Part shown: piece by piece, positions 22,073 through 29,865 of the stretch
Layout of the letters: each line of letters starts with the position of its first letter
Numbering within the stretch: the stretch's first letter is position 1
Assembly: GCF_000524195.1 (NCBI RefSeq)
Contig: NW_020170483.1
Coordinates: 50,968 to 82,561 of the forward strand
Source: Echinococcus granulosus
Lineage: Eukaryota > Platyhelminthes > Cestoda > Cyclophyllidea > Taeniidae
Direction: 5' to 3'
DNA length: 31,594 nucleotides
The notes under the pieces: generated by a model
Databases searched by the model: none
Told to the model about the DNA's origin: nothing
The model's input: the letters and a program-made list of their open reading frames with translations, nothing else
Made by a program: the position numbers and the translations under genes

Positions 22073-22138
22073 ATGGGTTCCGGACAGTCATCATTGAGTT
22101 ACCGAACAGCGTTTGTTGAGCTAATAAATAAGACGCAG
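22073..22138 (+). CDS. HID1: HID1 exon 1: start and N-myristoylation site
   Basis: Twenty-two codons, MGSGQSSLSYRTAFVELINK plus TQ, the same length as human exon-equivalent MGSTDSKLNFRKAVIQLTTKTQ. The MG start fixes the initiation codon. Donor is gtacac. Confidence 0.93.
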
Positions 22139-25100
22139 GTACACTTTACCCGTTAAAACTAGCTATTAGCCTATTAATGCCTATAACGATGAGTTCTGGG
22201 ACCAGTTTTGGTGCGGAGGTCCTACCCGTATCAGTGATATGTTTGCTTCGGTTCCAGGTAGTGAGATTAGAACTCTAAGGGAGGAGTCCCCGGGGAATCT
22301 AGCTACACTTTGTTACAAAGCTGTTGAGCGCCTAGCTCAGCTCGCTGAAACCTCTTTCCTGACTACACAGGACCAACAGATCGGTATGGCTCCCATTTGA
22401 TAATCGCTGTTGCTTGTAGCTATCAACTGTGTTAGGCTTCTCACTCGCATTATTCCATACATTTTTGAAGTTCCAGAATGGCGTCCGTTCTTTTGGTCAG
22501 TCTTGCCCGCACAACCGGACCCCAATCCCGATACCGTATATTTCCTTTTGTTGGCAAAAGTTAATCATTTTGTTTTTAGGCTGATAGTGTCCCCTTAGCA
22601 CAAACCCTGGTTTCCTCACTCTGCGTAAGTTGATCCAAAGCTTCAAAACTGCAACTTTAGGATCTCCTTTTTTGCCCGGACTTCACTGTTCACTCTCTTA
22701 CCAAATCCGGTCCGGTACGTTAAATAGTTGAAATAATCGTCGCCATAGGAAAATGCTGAAGATATACACACCATAGATAGTTGTGAGTATATTTGGGAGG
22801 CAGGTGTCGGTTTTGCCCAGTCACCTCCACAAAACGCTCAACACGATGCCAACCGCACAGAAATAATTCGTCTCCTCCTTGTCTGTTTCTCCGAGACCAT
22901 GTACCTTACTCAAGCTGAGGCGCGCAGTGAAATTAACAAGTGGATCGCTTTTTTCTCCGGCCCCGAAAATCGACACGTTCTTCCCCTCTTCACCTCCCTT
23001 CTCAACGTCGTCTGTGCCTACAATCCCGCCTCCTCTTCCCTTCCCTATAATCATCTCATGTTCACGGACTCCCGAGAGCCGCTTGTGGAGGCAGCTCTAC
23101 AGATGCTCTGTGTTATCTTGGAAGCCGACACCAGTAATCTTGATGGTGGAAAGACTCTGTCCGATTCCACCACCTCTAACGGCAAAGGAAGCAATCTCTT
23201 CCTCAACTACATGTCTCGAATTCATCGAGACGAGGTATGCTTATGTGCGTCTACCTAGTTTTCACATTTCCTTTAGGATTTCTCCTTTGTCCTCGATGGA
23301 ATAACGCGGCTGTTGAACAACCCTCTGACCCAGACATACCTCCCAGGCTCAGCAAAGAAGGTGCAGATGCATCAGGAGCTGCTCATTCTCTTCTGGCGCA
23401 TCTGTGACATCAACAAGAAGTTCATGTACTACGTACTCAAATCAAGTCGTGTGCTGGACGTCCTTGTGCCCATTCTTTACTATCTTAACGAGGCCAGAAA
23501 AGATAAATGCAAGTAGTCATTGTCATCAACATTTAGCGGGAAGCTATCCTTGCAAATTTATTGAGTCCCCTAGTTCTAATATCTATTATGCTTTCTGTCT
23601 TTATCATCCAGTAATTGCACATTTTAGGTTCCGCAAGGAGGGTAGAGGATTTCAGTTTATTCATCTCCAATTAACATCGAGCTTTGGGTGTTCATAAGAT
23701 CCGTTTTTAAAGATGTTCCGGTAACTTCTCTTCCAATTATACGCTTGAATTTGCAAGGTTCATTTTGCTACGGTGTAAGAGGTCCGTTTAATCTAAATCA
23801 TGATTTTCAAATCCGCAAAAAAGACGGCCGAATGTTAGGTCGTGTAAACTGCACATTTTGCCGGCCTAGGTGTCCACTGCTACATTTTTACACATACCAT
23901 CGTTTAGCTAATGTCTGCTAATCAACTTTGATATAAATTATTATTCAGCTTGATTTAATCATCTTAGAGCAGACCGCCTCTCTTGGAACTCAACGTGAGT
24001 TGTTTCCAACACTTTAAATAGTTATGGGAGTTTGTGTTTTTATCGTTACCACCAAGAAATTTTAAACCCATGCAGTTTTCAATTGTGTTGGGCATCAAGT
24101 GCCCATGCAGAATCAGCCGTTTAACTCTCTGGAGGCCTGTAAGAATGACTCCCGTGGCTGTGGGTAGGTATCTACCAATGTCAGAATTCTTGTTGATAGA
24201 CGTATAGCAGTTTTTGAACCAGTTACTCCCCAATCATTCAAACACCTTACCGGTGAGGAGTGGGAGTGGTGTTGCTGCTCCGTATCTTGATTGAATTCAC
24301 CTATAGGTATCTACTTATTCCTTATTCTGTAGGTACGTATAGCCATTTTTCGAGTTGACAAGAATCTTTGTTCTTCACCACGCTTCGTTAAATGTGCACA
24401 TACACGCACTACTCCTATAGCCCGCCATCTTGATTGACGGTATGTGGACTGAGCCGGTTGTTAGTACCCGCAATGGACCTTACTCGACACCTATTGCTGC
24501 GTACAGTGCCGCCATGGTACCATTCTTTTTCATGTCAGCGAAATCAGAAGTCAGTTTGATTCGAACGTTCCTAGTACATTTTCACTCCTAGAGCGGAGCG
24601 GGTAATTACTTCAGAATTATTAATTGCCATAAATTACTTATCGTATTTTTCTTGTCTTGTTTCATCAGGCTTTGATAATTAGGCTCAGCGTTCTACGATT
24701 TTTCCGCTTTTCCCTTCACTGTCAATTATTGAAACGCCATGTGCGATTACTCATACTATGGTGATTTTATGCTGGCAGGTTTTATTAGAGAAAGAGACAA
24801 TCACGTAGGCGTTTACTAACGTTTGTCCTATTGATGTCTTTCACTCCCAATGCCCGTATTGGTCATCCATCTTTAGGATGTTCTTCGCTCAACATGACTT
24901 ATTTTATAGGTAATAAGATACCTACACATAAATACTCTGCATCATTTCGATTCTCACGTGTGATTATCTAACATTTGTCCACCAGCATCTAATGAAGGTC
25001 AGAAATGACAACCATACGCAAACATTGATTGTTGTTGAAAACCGTTCCCTCTGGTCATTGTTTCGTTTATTTTCTCTCCTAGGTCATAAATTCCGTCCAA

Positions 25101-28100
25101 AACTTCCGTCGGTAACATATTCTTCTCATATGCATTCAATTCTTGGGTCGTAATGCCTACTGCTTATCAGATTAGTCGTACAATCTGAAGACCGCGTGTG
25201 AATGCATAACTTTTGATAGTCCTTTTATTAATTCTATTGACTAGCCGTACCTGAGGAATTCATTTGTGAAATTTGCTTTTCAATTTTTAAGATTCTTATG
25301 CATTACTGGTTTTGGTCTTTAAAGTCGTTCCGTAATGCAGTTTTATCTCAGTGTTCTTCCTTTAATCCTGCCTTGTGACAACTTATGCCGATTAGGTCCT
25401 CGGCAGAATTAAGGCCGCTTGCACATACAGCTTCCGTTTTTAATATTTGGTAATTCCGATTATACTAGTCTAGAGTAAGAGTGCTCAATTTTAACCTCAG
25501 TATTTGCGACTTCTTTTCCTTTTTAATTACGAAACCAGTCCCTAATATCGCGAGCCGTCGTTTGTCCAAAACGTTTTTTTCTTCATCTGCTAGTGTTTAA
25601 ACCCTCTTAATTGTCATTTGCCTTGTTGCTGATTATTCAATAATTGAATAATTATTACTACGACAACTTAGTTCATTTTTACAGTAATGTTTGCATTCAT
25701 TCACTTTCTTCCGTTTCCGCAGCTCAACTTGGTTTGATGCACATTGGTGTGTTCATCATCCTCCTACTGAGTGGGGAACGCAACTTCGGGGTCCGCCTGA
25801 ACAAGCCTTATTCCAATCGAACTTCATTTGACATCACAGTCTTTACTGGAAATCATGCTGATCTCCTCATCATCGTAAGCTTATTATAATTTTATTCCCG
25901 AGGCGAGATAAGGATTCTCTTCCGTGCTATTCCCCTTCTTCAACCCAGAGATGCAGGATTTTTAATCCCTGTCAGCTTTGACATTTGTCTCTCAGTCGTA
26001 AAGTGAATTACCTCCAGCAGAGTCCTTGGACTTTGGAAATGAGCATGCTTTTTGACCTGAGTTACTGCTAGAAGTATCGTATTACTTGGGTCCCTAAGCT
26101 ATTTATTTGAGCATGAATGCGTGTACCTTCATCTCTTTGCCTACTACCCTTTTTTTCGGTGGATTGAATGCACCAGAATTCCCCAGGTGGTAAAATGAAT
26201 TAAATGAGACCTTCTGTTTGGTTTCTGGTGTGGGATTTTGACGAAATCTATTTATTCATCACAATCCGACGAATTTCTTTAGAAAAATTAATAACCTTCC
26301 ACTCTACCCACATTCTATCCATTGGCAGTAAGAGTTTCATTAAAATGCGTACACATAAAACTATGACTTTCCTCCCTTTTATCAGTCTAGTTTGTCGTTC
26401 TTTTCCCAGGTTTTCCACAAGATTATCACCACCGGTCACCAGTGCCTGCAGCCCCTCTTCGATTGCCTTATCACGATTATCGACAATGGTGGGTTGTTTC
26501 TACTTTATGTGCATTGTGGTGCTCTGTGTCCTCTCCAAGGACAAGGAGTAGCTTGTTGCTGGAGCGCAGAGGGACCGGGAGTCCATCAAGTTGGTATTGG
26601 GACTCACAGTTAAATGTATGCTTACACAATGCTTTCCTCGATCACGCGTCTATATCGGTCGTCACCATGTAGTGGGTTTTCTAGGGGCCATTTGTGAGCC
26701 CAGGACAGAGGGCACACGTTGATCTGAGAGGCGATAAAGCATTTAAATCCACTGTCAATGATAAATCTCTTCGTTTTTGGCAGTTCCCATTCATCTGCTA
26801 TTCCGTCCTCTTTGTAAGCTAGCTTTTGAGGACCACTGCCTTTCAGTGTAATAGAATAGTTTAGTAATGGCATGCAGACGTAGTAGTAAGCTGTGAACAT
26901 AAGTGTGTTCTGTGACTGGTGGTTAAACTCAGCCAGCTAATTATTTAGACAAATTTCGTCTTACTATCGTATGTTGCCGGCATCCTTCCTCTTCCCCACC
27001 CCAGGCAAGAAACGGAAGACATTCACACGAATACAAGGCCTTGCTATCAGGAGACCCAAAATTCATTCTTGTGGTTCGTTTACTAGCTGCTTTACTCTGG
27101 GTGCCAATAAGTTTGTGTGTGAGCGCTTATTTGGGACTATAAATGTGATGAAAAAGTGCCAAGAGTGGTGTAAGTTGATTAGCCGACTTGATGAATAGGT
27201 CTTGCATAAACTTTGCCAAATGCACTTTCCATTGATTTCGAATCTGAGCTGATAGCCCGAAACCAACTGTGCGTGGCGGGGGAGAACGTGGCCGGTAGTG
27301 AAAGCGGCCAATGAGAAACATGAGTCAATGATTTTCGAGTGTCCATTTGAGATAGCAGTTTAACATTGAAAACCAGTAGAATGGAGGATTGCATGCTGAA
27401 AAATTAGTTCTAAGGTTTGCATGAGGGCTTAGCTCTGGTAAAGCAGCCAATCGCAGATAGAGCTCTCAGCGACTGCCTCTACACTGACATTTCTTCTGCC
27501 GTTATTGTAGTGTCACCCTACGTGAAGAGCTTATCAATGGTCTCGGCCTCCAAATTGATGCATCTAATGGAAGCATTCAGCCAACCTTGGTTCCTCTTCT
27601 CATCTCCCAACAACTATCAACTGGTGCTTTTCCTTCTGGAAATCTTCAACAACGTGATCCAGTATCAATTTGATGGTGAGTTTTACCATATTTTCATGGT
27701 TAAACCGGTGGGCTGAAGCTGCCGTTTCTGCAGTCAAATATTGTGGGTGTTATAGCGCCCGCTTCATTTCTTGTGCCTTTGTAAGGTCTTCCAATGTAGA
27801 AATATCTCGTTGACATACAGGTGGAGTTGGAGGCAATTATCCTTTACAGTTAATATCGCAATTAAGGCACACCATCTCTTTTGGACGTTGTCGTCGGCAC
27901 TTCCACCAGCTACCCTTCTGGTGCAGCTACCGAGATGTGAGTGTATTACAATCATGCGGGAAACAGAGGAGATCACAAGATAATTTTGAATGGGAATGGC
28001 ATTGTGAGATTTGATTATTGTGTGTGCTTTTAAAGGCTGAACGATGCTCTACAGCCTCCCTATTTCGTACTTGGAAAGTTTCGGAAATGGTTTCTATGGG

Positions 28101-29865
28101 CGGTGGATGTCGTGAGGCGAAGCGTTGATCATGCGGAGCATATGCATATTGACTGTACCTCTGTACCTCGTTTACAGGCAACTCTTGTCTAGTCTACTCC
28201 ATCATCCGCAAACGTCAGGTCTTCTACCAGCTGGCTAACTTACCCACTACCGACGAGGAGATCCGCGAAGTCCTCGCCAAACACAGCGGACTGCATCGAC
28301 GTTTTGAAGCGCCACCAGACACCGATGAAGAGGACGAAGTGGAAGATCGAACGGAGGAAGACGGTGAAGGGGAAGGTGAGGGCAACGAAGACGTTTTCAA
28401 GAAAGAAGCAAAGGAGGAAGGCTTAGATTTCGTGTCTACGGACGTGGATCAATTCTCTCAAGCTGCATCGTTGATCAACGACAAGATGGACGAGGTTAAA
28501 AATGAGAAGGGGAACGGGGTAGAAAGCGAGACGAAAAACGGTGGTGCTGTTGTAGTATGTCTCAACTTTATTGAAAGTTTTTTGTAACAGTGTAGGAAGT
28601 AGTCATAAGTCAGTGCAGCTTCTTGTGCCTCCTGCTGACTGATGTTGGATATGCTGCAGGCGCAAGGCGACTCAGAGGAAATCGCGAGGCAGATGTCAGC
28701 TTTGGATGGACTGCAGACAAGTCTGACGGACATACCAAGCCTTACTAGTATGACTGACAGTCAGCCGGTGAACGCCGCGCACTCTAGTGACTACCACCTC
28801 CATTCTTACGAGGGGGAGGCGCCTTCCACGTGCAGTCACATACCGGCGGCTGCTTCTGACTCTACCACTGGAAGCAGCACTGGAGAAGCTGTCGAAAGTC
28901 GTCAATTGGAGTGGAAAAGTGGGGATGAAGCGAGCAAAGAGGAGGTGGCGAAGGGGACGACGAAGACGATGCTAGAAAGGGAAAGGACAGGGGGAAGCGA
29001 TGGAAATTCGCGTCGTCGGCTGACCCCTCTCACTGTTCCTTGGCGCCCCACGGCGCGTTGGGTTGGCAGCTGGCACGAGAAGCTGCCACTACAGACAATC
29101 ATGCGACTCTTGCAGGTTCTCGTACCTCAAGTGGAGAAGATATGCATTGAAAAGTGAGTTTGTTCTCAAGCTGTTAATACAAATGGAATTAGATGTGGGA
29201 ACCCCTAATGCTTAAATTGATCATAAGCGAGGTGTCATGACCATAAACACGCATTTGCACTGTGTCAAGTACTACTGTTAGATGTCTGTTAGGCACTGCT
29301 AGATATCTCGGTTAAATATTTACTTGCTCCAAGTAAAGAGTAAGGTGTAAATTTGTCGTAACCAAAACTCGCTTGAAATCATTTAATGCAATGTCCCAAA
29401 ATCGGTAGGCTGGGTCACAACACGTAAATACACACCCCGAGAATTTATTAAATGAATGAGGCAACTTTAACTTTTCACTTGCCTGCTGTTTCTATAGGTC
29501 CCTGAAGGATGAGCCAGAAATCCTCAAATTTCTGCAGAATGGCACCCTGGTTGGTCTGCTGCCAGTGCCGCACCCGATTTTGATTAGAAAGTACCAGTCC
29601 AACATGGGAACCACTGTCTGGTTTCGCACTTACCTATGGGGAGTGGTCTACCTCAGGTCTGTCGCTTCGTTAGTCCACTAATATGTCCCCCCACCTTTAC
29701 CCATCTATCCGTGTGAATGGCTTTGTCTACTGTTCTGTCTCTGTCTGTTTTTTTGCCCTTTCACAATCCCAGTCATCTTCTCCATCGCTATCTTTTTGCA
29801 GAAATTCGGATCCACCCATCTGGTTTGACACCAACGTTCGTCTGTTCGAGGTGCAGCGAACCTAG
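22073..29865 (+). CDS. HID1: HID1, complete gene, 14 exons, 900 aa
   Basis: Orthologue of HID1 (high-temperature-induced dauer formation 1), a peripheral trans-Golgi protein needed for dense-core vesicle formation and neuropeptide sorting. Exons: 22073-22138, 22170-22383, 22420-22535, 22580-22624, 22661-22714, 22749-23234, 23277-23508, 25723-25874, 26410-26488, 27511-27675, 28178-28554, 28660-29153, 29498-29656, 29802-29865. The sum is 2,703 nt with an unbroken frame. Protein landmarks are an N-terminal MGSGQSS (glycine 2 fits the N-myristoylation reported for HID1), FWDQFW, LLTRIIPYIFEVPEW, LLFCPDFTVHS, SCEYIWEAGVGFA, LPLFTSLLNVVCAY, LMHIGVFI...SGERNFGVRL, ITVFTGNHADLLI, LPLQTIMRLLQVLVPQVEKI, GLLPVPHPILIRKYQ and LFEVQRT at the end. 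Human HID1 is about 790 aa; the excess here lies in an acidic and Ser/Thr-rich linker (about residues 555-790). Intron 7 must be GC-AG. All other introns are GT-AG. Confidence 0.96.
22170..22383 (+). CDS. HID1: HID1 exon 2
   Basis: Reads PINAYNDEFWDQFWCGG, then LREESPGNLATLCYKAVERL, matching human PVEATDDAFWDQFW and REESPSNLATLCYKAVEKL. The intron before it is just 31 nt. Ends in phase 1 with donor gtatgg. Confidence 0.95.
22420..22535 (+). CDS. HID1: HID1 exon 3
   Basis: Reads INCVRLLTRIIPYIFEVPEW, then RPFFWSVLP, matching human LNCSRLLTRVLPYIFEDPDWRGFFWS. Preceding intron is 36 nt (acceptor ttgtag). Donor is gtatat. Confidence 0.95.
22580..22624 (+). CDS. HID1: HID1 exon 4 (45 nt)
   Basis: Encodes ADSVPLAQTLVSSLC, equivalent to human ARPLAESLLLAIA. 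Acceptor is gtttttag, donor is gtaagt, phase 0 on both sides. A 45-nt exon flanked by introns of 44 and 36 nt. Confidence 0.9.
22661..22714 (+). CDS. HID1: HID1 exon 5 (54 nt)
   Basis: Encodes DLLFCPDFTVHSLTKSGP, nearly identical to human DLLFCPDFTVQSH. Acceptor is aactttag, donor is gtacgt. The following intron is 34 nt. Confidence 0.95.
22749..23234 (+). CDS. HID1: HID1 exon 6
   Basis: The longest conserved exon, 162 codons in phase 0. Key blocks are DSCEYIWEAGVGFA, FSETMYL, FFSGPENRHVLPLFTSLLNV, PYNHLMFTDSREPLVE and NLFLNYMSRIHRDE. The human counterpart has the same blocks in the same order. Confidence 0.97.
23277..23508 (+). CDS. HID1: HID1 exon 7, ending at a GC donor
   Basis: Reads DFSFVLDGITRLLNNPLTQT, VQMHQELLILFWRICDINKK and VLDVLVPILYYLNEARKDK. 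To join exon 8 in frame it must end at 23508 before gcaagt; the nearest GT (23512) would put exon 8 out of frame. The joined protein DKSQLGLMHIGV matches human DQSRVGLMHIGV. Confidence 0.93.
23509..25722 (+). other. HID1: HID1 intron 7, GC-AG, 2,214 nt
   Basis: Starts gcaagt and ends tttccgcag. The interior is T-rich on the sense strand. The open frames at 23688-23921 (plus) and 23964-24233 (minus) carry nothing recognisable. A hairpin-forming inverted repeat lies at 25632-25652, about 70 nt before the acceptor. Confidence 0.88.
25632..25652 (+). repeat. Inverted repeat in HID1 intron 7
   Basis: ATTATTCAA, a 3-nt spacer, then TTGAATAAT: a perfect 9-bp A+T-rich stem close to the 3' splice site. 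Could be chance in A+T-rich DNA. Confidence 0.8.
25723..25874 (+). CDS. HID1: HID1 exon 8
   Basis: Reads QLGLMHIGVFIILLLSGERN, then FGVRLNKPYSNRTSFDITVF, almost identical to human. Acceptor is tttccgcag, donor is gtaagc. The hydrophobic IGVFIILLL stretch is part of a helical repeat rather than a membrane span, judging from the family. Confidence 0.96.
25875..26409 (+). other. HID1 intron 8 (535 nt)
   Basis: GT-AG intron between two near-identical coding blocks. The long open frame at 26204-26551 runs through the acceptor into exon 9 in the wrong frame and is not coding. Confidence 0.85.
26410..26488 (+). CDS. HID1: HID1 exon 9
   Basis: Encodes VFHKIITTGHQCLQPLFDCL and ITIIDN, matching human VFHKIITSGHQRLQPLFDCLLTIV. 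Acceptor is ttttcccag, donor is gtgggt, end phase 1. Confidence 0.95.
26489..27510 (+). other. HID1 intron 9 (1,022 nt)
   Basis: The split valine codon G|TG confirms its limits. It contains a 92-codon minus-strand open frame (26622-26900) and a 75-codon plus-strand frame (26971-27198) with no recognised motif. Confidence 0.85.
27511..27675 (+). CDS. HID1: HID1 exon 10
   Basis: Encodes VSPYVKSLSMVSASKLMHLM, then EAFSQPWFLFSSPNNYQLVL and EIFNNVIQYQFD. Human has VSPYLKSLSMVTANKLLHLLEAFSTTWFLF. Donor is gtgagt, end phase 1. Confidence 0.96.
27676..28177 (+). other. HID1 intron 10 (502 nt)
   Basis: Between QYQFD|G and GNSCLVY coding blocks, donor gtgagt and acceptor tttacag. Nothing else seen. 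Confidence 0.85.
28178..28554 (+). CDS. HID1: HID1 exon 11: conserved start, acidic linker
   Basis: Begins GNSCLVYSIIRKRQVFYQLA and NLPTTDEEI, like human GNSNLVYAIIRKRSIFHQLANLPTDPPTI. It then becomes a highly acidic run (DTDEEDEVEDRTEEDGEGEG and on) followed by a Lys/Glu-rich part. The donor is read as gtatgt at 28555; gtagta three bases earlier would be an alternative that removes one valine. Confidence 0.88.
28660..29153 (+). CDS. HID1: HID1 exon 12: Ser/Thr-rich linker then conserved helix
   Basis: Starts AQGDSEEIARQMSALDGLQT, passes through a low-complexity Ser/Thr/Gly/Glu region, and ends with PTARWVGSWHEKLPLQTIMR and LLQVLVPQVEKICIEK. The last block is almost identical to human. Acceptor is atgctgcag, donor is gtgagt, end phase 2. 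Confidence 0.93.
29154..29497 (+). other. HID1 intron 12 (344 nt)
   Basis: Donor gtgagt, acceptor tttctatag; the split lysine AA|G restores KSLKDEPEIL. Nothing else seen. Confidence 0.88.
29498..29656 (+). CDS. HID1: HID1 exon 13
   Basis: Encodes SLKDEPEILKFLQNGTLVGL, LPVPHPILIRKYQSN and TVWFRTYLWGVVYL. Human reads GLTDESEILRFLQHGTLVGLLPVPHPILIRKYQ. Acceptor is tttctatag, donor is gtctgt. Confidence 0.96.
29802..29865 (+). CDS. HID1: HID1 exon 14: C-terminus and stop
   Basis: Encodes RNSDPPIWFDTNVRLFEVQR plus T, stop TAG at 29863. Human ends RNVDPPVWYDTDVKLFEIQRV, so the C-terminus is complete at conserved length. Acceptor is tttttgcag. Confidence 0.96.

Noticed and set aside
22879..23304. 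141-codon plus-strand open frame over HID1 exon 6
   Set aside because: It is the +1 shadow of the strongly conserved exon 6 frame.
23509..23520. HID1 ending at the TAG just after exon 7
   Set aside because: The conserved remainder of HID1 continues in exons 8-14 with perfect phase, so the stop is intronic.
26622..26900. 92-codon minus-strand open frame in HID1 intron 9
   Set aside because: No recognisable domain and no repeat copy seen in the window; weaker than the frames of the small gene model.
28458..29102. Minus-strand open frames opposite HID1 exons 11-12
   Set aside because: Antisense shadows of the low-complexity linker; no start context or homology.
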